A DNA stretch of 64,000 bases. Origin: Ilumatobacteraceae bacterium. Its GTDB lineage: Bacteria > Actinomycetota > Acidimicrobiia > Acidimicrobiales > Ilumatobacteraceae. Positions 52,916-61,080 of the stretch are shown piece by piece. The notes beneath the pieces were generated by a model, which saw only the letters and a list, made by a program, of their open reading frames with translations, had not been told where the DNA came from and ran no database searches. A program made the translations under genes and the position numbers. The stretch's first letter is position 1. Each line of letters starts with the position of its first letter. The stretch is from assembly GCA_013213745.1 (NCBI GenBank), contig JABSQH010000090.1, forward strand, positions 1 through 64,000. The letters run 5' to 3'.

Positions 52916-54393
52916 CAGGCAACGAAGGACGCATCGGCGCGGCGGCCGAGGTCGTGTGATCGGTGTGGCAGGTGGACCGCGAGCGGAACCACTCCCTCAG
53001 GCGTCCACTCGGCGGCGATGTCGACGGTGGCGCCGGCACTGACTGCGATCAGCGAGGTCCAGGCACCCACACCTCGCCCCGCTGTCGGCGGCACGTTCAA
53101 CACCACACTGCCGTCGCTGTCGGTGAGCATGCGACGGGTCCGGTCTTGGGCAACGGTCGCACGCAACAGCATCGGCACCCGGTCGAGCCAGGGTTGCGAT
53201 GCCAGGAGTGCACCGACACCGGCGACTGCTTCGGCGACGCCGCCGAAGACCGCTCGCTCGCCAGGCGCTTCTTCAGTGCCCGAGCCCGGCAGCCCGTTGG
53301 CGCCATCGTGTCGTCGACCGACCAGCGCACGAAGTGCACCACCTGGATACCGATGGAGATCGGCGTGCACCGTGTCGCCGACCTCGAAGGTGTGCTCGAG
53401 GCTCTGTTGGTAGGCGGCAAACGACAGGATCAGCGCCCATCGCTGCGACTTCGTCCCATACAGCCAATACCGACGGACCTCGAGACGGTCCTCGCGAGCA
53501 TCGCTACGCCCGGCGACGAACCAGTGGTCGGTCTCGGGGACGCCCGCAAGCACGTCGGCCGTTCGGACCTGCCAGCCGATCGTGGTCGCCACGGCATCGG
53601 CCAGCGGACCCGGCAACTCCCCCAGCCGCTGACCCGCCTGCGCGAGCAAGTGCAGTACTCCCAGTTCCGCGAGCATCTGCTGTTGCCAGTCTGCGTCGAT
53701 CCCCACACGGCCGGCGAGTCGTCGGACCCGGTTGGCGAGGCTTCCGGCGCGACCGTCGACCAGGCGGGCGGCGAGCTGATCCCATGTCGCATAGTCGGCG
53801 AGCGATGGATCGGCGAGGCCGGTGCGCAGTCGGTCTTCCAGCCAGCGATCGAGCTCGATGAGGGCGCCGGACATCGACTCGACGCGTTCATTGCGGGCAC
53901 GGTCCCAGTCGTCGCGCGGCGGGAGGTCGGGCGGCGACGCATTGTCGGGGTCGCCGGTCGCATCGTCTGAGCCTTCGCCCGAGCTGTTGTCCCCGGTCGT
54001 GGTGTCGTCGACGCTCGGTTGTGCGTCGGCCCGTCGCCGGTCGAGCCAGGCGCGGGTTCGGCGTGATGGAGCACCCGTTGCGATCTGCCCGCGGGCGAAC
54101 AACAGCAACAGCGCCAGCGCGTGCTTGCACGGCAGCCGTCGGCTCGGACACGTGCACCGGGTGACGACCTCGGTGTGATCGACCACGGTCTCATAGGGCT
54201 CTCGACCACTGCCCTGCACCGTGCCCCACACCCCGCCCTCGTCAGCCCCGGTCGAGCGCCAGCGGGTCGGTGTCGCCAGCTGGCGGGCGGCACTCATCAT
54301 CGAGGCCGACGGCGCCAACGACTCGACCTGTTCATCGGACCACGGCAGCGGGTCGTCGACCCGGCGCCCGAGAGTGTCGTCGGAGCGGCCCAT
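52915..54393 (-). CDS. SWIM zinc-finger family protein
   Basis: The 492-residue protein carries a SWIM motif at about 77-90, TRCTCPSRRLPCKHALALLL (C-x-C-x6-C-x-H), the zinc ligands of the family that binds DNA or proteins. Before it lies a helical start with SDEQVESLAPSASMMSAARQL, and after it a long body with RRYWLYGTKSQRWALILSFA. E. coli YehQ and related proteins sit in the same neighbourhood of MoxR and VWA genes. ATG 54393 is chosen; in-frame sequence to 54573 lacks family features. First gene of the unit. Confidence 0.88.
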   Translation of the reverse strand: MGRSDDTLGRRVDDPLPWSDEQVESLAPSASMMSAARQLATPTRWRSTGADEGGVWGTVQGSGREPYETVVDHTEVVTRCTCPSRRLPCKHALALLLLFARGQIATGAPSRRTRAWLDRRRADAQPSVDDTTTGDNSSGEGSDDATGDPDNASPPDLPPRDDWDRARNERVESMSGALIELDRWLEDRLRTGLADPSLADYATWDQLAARLVDGRAGSLANRVRRLAGRVGIDADWQQQMLAELGVLHLLAQAGQRLGELPGPLADAVATTIGWQVRTADVLAGVPETDHWFVAGRSDAREDRLEVRRYWLYGTKSQRWALILSFAAYQQSLEHTFEVGDTVHADLHRYPGGALRALVGRRHDGANGLPGSGTEEAPGERAVFGGVAEAVAGVGALLASQPWLDRVPMLLRATVAQDRTRRMLTDSDGSVVLNVPPTAGRGVGAWTSLIAVSAGATVDIAAEWTPEGVVPLAVHLPHRSHDLGRRADASFVA

Positions 54394-54462
54394 GAGGCGA
54401 GCGTACCGAGCGGGTGCGCGCCTGCCGGAAGGTCGCGCTGCGGCGCGGTACCGTGCTTCGCA

Positions 54463-55284
54463 GTGCGCGTCATGACGTGGAATCTGTGGTGGCGATTCGG
54501 CGAGTACGAGCGCCGCGCGCCGGCGATCGCAGCAGTACTGCAGGCAGAGGCACCCGACATTCTCTGCGTGCAAGAGGTGTGGTCCGACGCATCACACGAC
54601 CAGGCCGATGACCTGGCCACGATCCTGGACGGCAACGTGGCCCGGACCACGCCGGTGATGTTCGACGGCTTCTCGTTCGGCAACGCCATCGTCTCGCGCT
54701 GGCCGATCGAGGTCCTCACCGAGGAACGGCTGCCAAACGCCGACGGGCAACCGGGTCATCGACGACTCCTCGTAGCAGCGGTGGAAACGCCGTGGGGTCG
54801 ATGGCCGGCCGCCGTCACCCACCTCGATCATCGCTTCGATGCGTCGGCGACACGGCGACAACAGGTCGAGCGGGTGCTCGAAGTCATCGATGCACATCGC
54901 GGTAACGGCGATGTCGACCTCCCGATGATTCTCGGCGGCGACCTCAACGCCGTCCCCGACAGCGACGAGATTCGGACACTCACCGGTCGCCGACCCGGCG
55001 TTGCGGGCATCGTGATGAGCGACGTGTGGGAACAGGTGGGTCAGGGCGCAGGGCACACGTGGCGTCGCAACAACCCGCACGTGGCGATCAGCGCATGGCC
55101 CGATCGGCGCATCGACTACCTGGGCGTGTCGTGGCCACGTCCGAAACCGCTCGGCAATCCCGTTCGCGCGTGGCTCGCGGCGACGTCGCCGGTCGAGATC
55201 GAGGGGACGCCGATCTGGCCGAGCGACCATGCCGCGGTCGTCGCCGAATTGACGACTCCCGAGGACGCGGCCGCTAGCGGCTGA
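54463..55284 (+). CDS. endonuclease/exonuclease/phosphatase family hydrolase
   Basis: The 273-residue protein has the EEP fold: RVMTWNLWWRFGEYERRAPA, DILCVQEVWSD with the catalytic Glu, FSFGNAIVSRWPI, AAVTHLDHRFDASATRRQQV, MILGGDLNAVPDSDE with Asp and Asn, RRIDYLGVSW and the final IWPSDHAAVVAEL. EEP enzymes cleave phosphodiesters in nucleic acids, inositol phosphates or sphingomyelin. This subtype is undefined. GTG 54463 gives the conserved MTWNLW immediately. It is divergent from the SWIM gene and overlaps the convergent lipBA gene by 11 nt. Confidence 0.9.
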   Translation: MRVMTWNLWWRFGEYERRAPAIAAVLQAEAPDILCVQEVWSDASHDQADDLATILDGNVARTTPVMFDGFSFGNAIVSRWPIEVLTEERLPNADGQPGHRRLLVAAVETPWGRWPAAVTHLDHRFDASATRRQQVERVLEVIDAHRGNGDVDLPMILGGDLNAVPDSDEIRTLTGRRPGVAGIVMSDVWEQVGQGAGHTWRRNNPHVAISAWPDRRIDYLGVSWPRPKPLGNPVRAWLAATSPVEIEGTPIWPSDHAAVVAELTTPEDAAASG

Positions 55285-56950
55285 GCGCCACCGGCGTTGC
55301 GCTGTCGGCAGCGTGCTTGGCGTGATAACTCGAGCGTGTGAGCGGACTGGCCTCGACGTGCCGCAACCCGAGCCCTTCGCCGATCTGCTTCCACCGCTCG
55401 AACTCCGGAGGTTCGGCATAACGAGCGATCGGCAGGTGGGTCGTCGTCGGGCGGAGGTACTGCCCGATGGTGACGATGTCGACACCGAGGTCGGCGAGGT
55501 CTGCGAGGAGACCGACGATCTCGTCGTCGGTCTCTCCGAGTCCGACCATGAATCCGGTCTTGGTGGTCAGGCCAGCCGCCTTGGCTCGGGCGAGCACGCC
55601 GAGCGATCGGGCGTACCCCGCCGACGGACGGACCGCCCGCTGCAGTCGGGCAACGGTTTCGACGTTGTGGTTGAGCACGTCGGGGCGAACCGCGAACAGC
55701 AGAGCGAGTGCAGCCTCGTCGCCTTTGGCATCGGAGATCAACGTCTCGACTCGGGTCGCCGGCCGTCGCAGTCGGATCGATTCGACGCATGCCGCCACGT
55801 GGGCCATCCCGCCGTCGACGAGATCGTCGCGGGCCACCATAGTGAGCACGGCGTGATCGAGGTCCATCCGCTCGATCGCGGCAGCCACTCGCTCGGGTTC
55901 GTCCGCGGCGGGGGGCATCGGCTTGCGTGTGTCGACCAAGCAGAATCCGCAGGCTCGAGTGCATCGTTCGCCAAGCACCATGAACGTGGCGGTGCCGTCG
56001 CTCCAGCACTCCGACAGATTCGGACACCCGGCGTCTTCGCACACGGTGACCAGGTCGAGGTCGCGGATGGTTCGCTTGAGTTCGAGTACCTCGGGGCCGT
56101 GCTGCACACGCGGCCGCAACCACTCGGGCTTGCGCGCCGAGATCGACAGGCCTGCGGTGACGCCCGCCTCGTTGAGCCGTCGCGCCGCTCGATCGCCGGC
56201 GGGTCGCACCGTCTCACCGGGGCCGGCACCCCGCGAGAACGCCGCCAGATCGGCATCGCCGACGGCGTGGCGCCAGGCGACGTCTTGGCGTTCGATCCGG
56301 CCCGCCGCAAATCGCTCGCCTGCGATGCCGGCCACAACTTCGGCAACTCGATCGAACGTGACCTCGACGCCTTCTTCGGCCAAGGACGTCACGGGGTACT
56401 CGGCAATACCGCACGCGACGATGTGCTGGCGGAGGTACGCCATGTCCGGATCGATATTGAGGGCGAAGCCATGCATCGTGCGGCCGCGCTTGAGCCGGAC
56501 GCCGATGGCGCCGATCTTGCGCACCCGGTCGGTTCCGGCGTCGAGCCACACCCCGGCGTACCCCGGGAATCGTCCGGCTCCAGCCACACCGAGTTCGGCC
56601 AACGCGTCGATCAGGATCTGCTCGACGGTGGCGACGTGCTCGGCGGCGCCGAGGTGATTGGCGACGTTGACGATCGGGTAGCCGACGAGTTGACCGGGAC
56701 CGTGATACGTGACGTCGCCGCCGCGGGACACTGGCACCAACTCGGCTCCGACTGCGGCGGGCTCGCAGCGCAGGTTGTTGGCGAGGTCCGCGCGGGGGCC
56801 GTGGGTGAACACGTGCGGATGCTCGACCAGCAACAGGTGCTGACCGGAGCCGTGTTCGAACAGCGACTGCTGGACGGCAAGCGCCTCGCGGTACGGGACG
56901 CGTCCGAGCCAGCGCACGCGCAGCGGCTCAACGGACGCGTCGGTGGTCAC
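55274..56950 (-). CDS. LipB-LipA fusion: octanoyltransferase joined to lipoyl synthase
   Basis: One 558-residue frame encodes both lipoate enzymes. Residues 1-235 are LipB: RGGDVTYHGPGQLVGYPIV, Lys145 in RKIGAIG, HGFALNI and Cys180 in HIVACGIAEYPVTSL, the known thioester site. Residues 255-558 are LipA, a radical SAM enzyme. It has CEDAGCPNLSEC (Cys304, 309, 315; auxiliary cluster), CTRACGFC (Cys330, 334, 337; SAM cluster) and the Ser ligand in LTRSSYH. Acting together they move an octanoyl chain from ACP to a lipoyl domain and insert two sulfurs. The ATG overlaps the E2 stop by 4 nt. Confidence 0.95.
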   Translation of the reverse strand: MTTDASVEPLRVRWLGRVPYREALAVQQSLFEHGSGQHLLLVEHPHVFTHGPRADLANNLRCEPAAVGAELVPVSRGGDVTYHGPGQLVGYPIVNVANHLGAAEHVATVEQILIDALAELGVAGAGRFPGYAGVWLDAGTDRVRKIGAIGVRLKRGRTMHGFALNIDPDMAYLRQHIVACGIAEYPVTSLAEEGVEVTFDRVAEVVAGIAGERFAAGRIERQDVAWRHAVGDADLAAFSRGAGPGETVRPAGDRAARRLNEAGVTAGLSISARKPEWLRPRVQHGPEVLELKRTIRDLDLVTVCEDAGCPNLSECWSDGTATFMVLGERCTRACGFCLVDTRKPMPPAADEPERVAAAIERMDLDHAVLTMVARDDLVDGGMAHVAACVESIRLRRPATRVETLISDAKGDEAALALLFAVRPDVLNHNVETVARLQRAVRPSAGYARSLGVLARAKAAGLTTKTGFMVGLGETDDEIVGLLADLADLGVDIVTIGQYLRPTTTHLPIARYAEPPEFERWKQIGEGLGLRHVEASPLTRSSYHAKHAADSATPVALSR

Positions 56951-58287
56951 AGCTCGGTGGTCCAGTCCTTAGTCTCGAGGATCTCCTTGACGCGCTGCAG
57001 GAAGTTCGCGGCATACGCGCCGTCGAAGGCGCGGTGATCCCAACTCATCGCCAGGTTGCCGACCGGATGGATGGCGATCGCTTCGCCACCATCGGCTGTG
57101 GTGGTGACGACTGGTTTGCGCACGATCGCGTCGGTCGAGATGATGCCGACCTGCGGTTGGTTGATGATCGGCATCGTCAACACCGACCCGGCCGAGCCGT
57201 TGTTGGAGATCGTGAAGGTGCCACCGGAGATCTCGTCGGGGGCGAGCTTGCGATTGCGGGCGCGATCGGCGAGATCCTGGATCTCGGTGGCGATCGCGAC
57301 CAGCCGCTTGTTCTGCGCGTCGCGCACCACCGGAGCCAACAGACCCTCATAGTCGAGGTCGACGGCGATGCCGAGGTCGATGTAGTCGTGCACGATCAAG
57401 TCGCGGTCACCCACGCTGGCGTTGAGGTGGGGAAACTCGTCGAGTCCGTCGATGACCGCTCGGGAGATGAACGGCAGGTAGGTGAGGCTGAACCCGTGGT
57501 CGACCTTCCACTCCGCCTTGGCGGCGTTGCGCACGACGTCGACGTTGGCGAAGTCGACCTCGACCACGCTGAACGCATGGGGGCTCGTCGCCTTACTCGT
57601 CACCATGTGGGCGCCGGTCAGCTGGCGGATCTTCGACAACGGAATCAGCGTGTCGCGGTCGCCGCTCGTTGGAGCAGGCGCGGCCGCTGGGGCGGCGGGC
57701 GCAGATGCCGGGGCCGTGGCTGCGGCCGGAGCTGCTGCGGGCGCTGGAGCGGGCGTGGCCGGTGACGCACCTGTGGCATCGATGTGATCGAGCACGTCGT
57801 CACGAGTGATACGTCCGCCCGGCCCGGTTCCCGCGATGTCGTCGGGGTTCAGTCCGTGCTCGTTGACCAGACGGCGGACGACGGGTGACAACAGGCGGTT
57901 GTCGCCGGCCCGCGCGGCCGCAGGTGCCGGTGCCGGTGCGGGGGGCGCCTCGGCGGCCGGAGCAGGCGCGGCGGCTGGTGCTGGAGCGGGCTCCGGCGCT
58001 GGTGCGGGGGGCACCTCTGCGGCCGGGGCCGGATCGGCAGCCGGCGCGGCATCGCCGTCACCGACCACGGCGATCACCGTGCCGACTTCGATCGTGTCGC
58101 CCTCTTCGGCGCGGATCTCGGTGACCACACCAGCCACCGGCGACGGGACCTCGGTGTCGACCTTGTCGGTCGACACTTCGAACAACGGCTCGTCGGCGGC
58201 AACCGTGTCGCCGACGTTCTTGAACCACTGGGTGATCGTGCCCTCGGTAACGGTCTCACCGAGTTGAGGAAGGGTCACGTCTGCCAT
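56947..58287 (-). CDS. 2-oxoacid dehydrogenase E2 acyltransferase (succinyltransferase-like)
   Basis: The 446-residue E2 has one lipoyl domain (1-80; LFEVSTDKVDTEVPSP with the lipoylated Lys), a long Ala/Pro linker (about 85-135), a peripheral-subunit-binding domain (LLSPVVRRLVNEHGL then GTGPGGRITRDDVL), another Ala/Pro linker, and the catalytic domain ending in MSWDHRAFDGAYAANFL (HxxxDG). The lipoyl site sequence resembles SucB or branched-chain E2; substrate cannot be told apart. E1 is not in the window. Its own lipoylation enzyme lies directly downstream. Confidence 0.92.
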   Translation of the reverse strand: MADVTLPQLGETVTEGTITQWFKNVGDTVAADEPLFEVSTDKVDTEVPSPVAGVVTEIRAEEGDTIEVGTVIAVVGDGDAAPAADPAPAAEVPPAPAPEPAPAPAAAPAPAAEAPPAPAPAPAAARAGDNRLLSPVVRRLVNEHGLNPDDIAGTGPGGRITRDDVLDHIDATGASPATPAPAPAAAPAAATAPASAPAAPAAAPAPTSGDRDTLIPLSKIRQLTGAHMVTSKATSPHAFSVVEVDFANVDVVRNAAKAEWKVDHGFSLTYLPFISRAVIDGLDEFPHLNASVGDRDLIVHDYIDLGIAVDLDYEGLLAPVVRDAQNKRLVAIATEIQDLADRARNRKLAPDEISGGTFTISNNGSAGSVLTMPIINQPQVGIISTDAIVRKPVVTTTADGGEAIAIHPVGNLAMSWDHRAFDGAYAANFLQRVKEILETKDWTTEL

Positions 58288-58344
58288 GTCGCTGTCTTTC
58301 TGTTCGTGTGTTCGACGTCGTAGGACGGCTGTCGGAGCCGGCGT

Positions 58345-59757
58345 TCAGCCGTTGAAGTTGCGGCCGGTGAGCGTGAGCACGGTCTCACCGAAGAGCTCGG
58401 TGAGGCTCGGGTGCGGCTGGATGAACTCTGCGATCTCGTCGACTGATGCCTCCCAGTTGACAGCGAGGTACCCGCCGCTCAGCTGCTCGGTGACCCATGG
58501 ACCGACCATGTGCACGCCCAGGACTTGGCCGGCGGAGCCGTCGGGCATCTTCTTGGCGATGATCTTCGCCAGGCCTTCGGTCTCACCGAGGATCTGGGCG
58601 CGGCTGTTGAACTTGAAGGGGTGCTTGGCGACGACCACATCGTGGCCCGCTGCCTTGGCCTCGGCTTCGCCCGGCCCGGCCCATGCGACCTCGGGGTGGC
58701 AGTAGATCGCCCATGGCACTCGGTCGTAGGCGACGGGCAGCGGCGACTCGCCGAGGATGTCCTTGATGACGAGGATTGCCTCGGCGTACCCGACGTGGGC
58801 CAGCTGGGGCGTGTCGATGAGGTCGCCGACCGCGTACACCCCGGCTTCACCGGTGCGGCAGTACTCGTCGACGACCACGAACCCGCGCTCGTCGACGACC
58901 ACGCTGGTGCCCTCCAGGCCGAGCTTGTCGGCGAACGGACGACGACCCACCGATACCACGACGGCGTCGACGTCGAGTTGCTCGGTCGGCCCGTCCTTCG
59001 GGCCGAACTCGACGGTGGTGTCGCCACTGTCACTCGGCGTGTGGCCCGTGACCATGACACCGGTCTTGATGGCGATCTTCTTCTTCTTGAACGATCGCTC
59101 GACCACTTTGGCCACGTCGGTGTCGAGACCGGGCAGGATCTTCGGCAGCCCCTCGAGGATCGTCACCTCAGATCCGAGGTCGGCGAAGGTCGAAGCGAAT
59201 TCACAACCGATGGCGCCGCCACCGATCACTGCGACTCGGCCGGGGACGTAGTCGAGGTCGAGCACTTCGTCGCTCGTCATGATCGGGCCGCCACGCTCGA
59301 AACCTGGAATCAATCGGGGAACCGAACCCGACGCGAGCATGATCGCGTCGCCGGTGATGGTGGCGCTCGACCCGTCGGCCATCGCCACGTCCACCGTGCG
59401 TCCGGGGCCGAGGCTGCCGACACCGTTGAACACCTCGACCTTGCGACCCTTGCACATCGCGCCGATGCCACCGACGAGGCCGGCGACGATGCCGTTCTTG
59501 CGTTCTTGCGTGCGGGCGAAGTCGACCTTGGCGTCACCGGAGTCGATGCCGAAGTCGCTGGAGTGGTCGACGTGCCGTTTCACCGCGGCGGTCTCGAGGA
59601 ACGCCTTGGCGGGAATGCAGCCACGATTGAGACAGGTGCCGCCGAGGGCATCCATCTCGACCAGTGCCATCTTCAGGCCGGCAGATGCCCCGTACAGTGC
59701 TGCTGAGTAGCCGCCGGGACCACCGCCGATCACCACCACGTCGAAGTGCTCACTCAC
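58345..59757 (-). CDS. lpdA: dihydrolipoyl dehydrogenase (E3)
   Basis: The 470-residue flavoprotein has FAD-binding VVVIGGGPGGYSAALYGAS, the redox-active GGTCLNRGCIPAK (Cys42-Cys47), NAD-binding VAVIGGGAIGCEFASTF and the C-terminal HPSLTE with the catalytic His-Glu dyad. It reoxidises the dihydrolipoyl arm of E2. GTG 59757 is preferred because ten in-frame residues upstream do not belong to the family. With the E2 and lipBA genes downstream (57 nt and overlapping) it forms a lipoate-dependent operon. Confidence 0.95.
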   Translation of the reverse strand: MSEHFDVVVIGGGPGGYSAALYGASAGLKMALVEMDALGGTCLNRGCIPAKAFLETAAVKRHVDHSSDFGIDSGDAKVDFARTQERKNGIVAGLVGGIGAMCKGRKVEVFNGVGSLGPGRTVDVAMADGSSATITGDAIMLASGSVPRLIPGFERGGPIMTSDEVLDLDYVPGRVAVIGGGAIGCEFASTFADLGSEVTILEGLPKILPGLDTDVAKVVERSFKKKKIAIKTGVMVTGHTPSDSGDTTVEFGPKDGPTEQLDVDAVVVSVGRRPFADKLGLEGTSVVVDERGFVVVDEYCRTGEAGVYAVGDLIDTPQLAHVGYAEAILVIKDILGESPLPVAYDRVPWAIYCHPEVAWAGPGEAEAKAAGHDVVVAKHPFKFNSRAQILGETEGLAKIIAKKMPDGSAGQVLGVHMVGPWVTEQLSGGYLAVNWEASVDEIAEFIQPHPSLTELFGETVLTLTGRNFNG

Positions 59758-59820
59758 GACGGCCACGGTAGCGCTCGTTTCCAACATCGGGTCACGGCGA
59801 GACCGGCTCCGATGCCGGGT

Positions 59821-60249
59821 TCAGGCGCCGAGCGACCACGACCGCTGTTCGTCGCCGCGCCGGGCGACGAGCAGACGGCCGCTGGTGTCGACCGCGCTGA
59901 GATCGAAGGCAACGACACACCGTTGCGCATCGATCGTGAACGCCGCGCACCGGCCCGCTGCGGGCGCGCTCATCGGTGAGAGCGTCCGGTCGCCGGTGAC
60001 GAGACGGAACGTGTCGAGCCCATCGGTGTCGTCGACGCCGCTCACCTCGACGTCGACCTCGAGCACGTCGCCGTCGGTTGCCGCCCCGAACACGACGATG
60101 CGGGCGTCGCCCACTTCGACGACATCACCAACTTGTGCGGCATCGACCTCGCTGTCGCCGCTCGACAGCTGGAGCAACAACGCGCCGCCTGCCAACAGGA
60201 TCGCCAATGCCGTCACGACCGACAGCAGCAGCAGCGTGCGTGTCTTCAC
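59821..60249 (-). CDS. hypothetical secreted or membrane-anchored protein
   Basis: The 142-residue protein starts with a membrane segment LLLLSVVTALAILLAGGALLL and then a small beta-rich domain (ARIVVFGAATDGDVLEVDVEV, AAFTIDAQRCVVAFDLSAV, RLLVARRGDEQRSWSL). This layout resembles DUF4352-like or telokin-like immunoglobulin domains of actinobacterial lipoproteins. No catalytic signature. Two Cys (in GRCAAF and QRCVVA) may form a disulfide. It lies between lpdA and the divergent thioredoxin genes and is probably exported by the Sec route. Confidence 0.7.
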   Translation of the reverse strand: MKTRTLLLLSVVTALAILLAGGALLLQLSSGDSEVDAAQVGDVVEVGDARIVVFGAATDGDVLEVDVEVSGVDDTDGLDTFRLVTGDRTLSPMSAPAAGRCAAFTIDAQRCVVAFDLSAVDTSGRLLVARRGDEQRSWSLGA

Positions 60250-60408
60250 AGTGAAGTTCTACCGGGCGACGGCCTCCGACCGCCCGACCTGCGCATGGCG
60301 GCCGCTGCGGCGCGTGCAGTGAAACGACGTCGAACGAGCGACGAAACGTCTCCAAAACGCTGCCGGCGCCGCGATCGGGCGGAGGCGGCCGTCGTTACCG
60401 TCGCCACC

Positions 60409-60981
60409 ATGTCCCCCACCTCCCGCCGCCTCCGAGTCGCGGCAGCGCTCGGCGGCCTCGCGCTGGTCGTCGCAGCATGTTCGAGCGGCGGCGACGAGTC
60501 GTCTTCCGCCCCCGTCACCGAGACGGTCGCGGCCCCGGCAGATCCGGCGGCCGACGCTGCGGCCCCGTCCGCCGGCGCCGCTCCACAGGCGCTGCAGTTC
60601 GACGCATCGCTGATCGGCGGGGGCGACATCGACGTCGCCGCCGGCTTCGACGGCAAGCCGACACTGCTGTGGTTCTGGGCCCCCTGGTGCAGCGTGTGCA
60701 ATCGCGAGGCGTCTACCGTCCAGTCGGCGGCCGCACAGTACGGCGACCAGGTCGACTTCTTCGGCGTCGCGTGGTCCGGCAGCGACGACCAGTTCGCCGG
60801 CTTCGTCGACGATCACGGCCTCACCTTCCCGCAGATCAGCGACGATCCCGGACTCGTCTACGAACGCTTCGGCGTCGCTTTCCAGCCGGCGATGGTCGTG
60901 ATCCAGCCGGACGGCACACTCGAACGGCTGTCGGGTTCACTCGACGACGCGGCGATCGAGTCCGTATTGGCCGCGGCGTAG
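60409..60981 (+). CDS. thioredoxin-like lipoprotein (DsbE/Mpt53-type) with CxxC site
   Basis: The 190-residue protein has a signal with lipobox LVVAAC (Cys24), a Ser/Ala/Pro linker and a thioredoxin-fold domain. That domain shows LLWFWAPWCSVCNREAS (Cys94, Cys97), FFGVAWSGSDDQFAGFVDDHG, LTFPQISDDPGLVYERFGV, the cis-Pro strand QPAMVVIQPDG, and an end helix. It is close to the secreted Mpt53/DsbE proteins of actinobacteria that oxidise or isomerise thiols outside the membrane. The downstream paralog has Sec in place of the first Cys. ATG 60409 gives the normal signal. Confidence 0.92.
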   Translation: MSPTSRRLRVAAALGGLALVVAACSSGGDESSSAPVTETVAAPADPAADAAAPSAGAAPQALQFDASLIGGGDIDVAAGFDGKPTLLWFWAPWCSVCNREASTVQSAAAQYGDQVDFFGVAWSGSDDQFAGFVDDHGLTFPQISDDPGLVYERFGVAFQPAMVVIQPDGTLERLSGSLDDAAIESVLAAA

Positions 60982-61080
60982 GCCGCGTCGACGATGGACG
61001 ACCGCAGCGAACTCAGGGCTTGCGCCGCCGATGCAATACCGGCTCAGTTGACGCCCTCGATTCGCGGGGTGCCCCGTAGC

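Noticed and set aside
57665-58060. Ala/Pro-rich segments of the E2 gene as possible insertions
   Set aside because: Such mobile linkers between lipoyl, binding and catalytic domains are a normal feature of E2 proteins.
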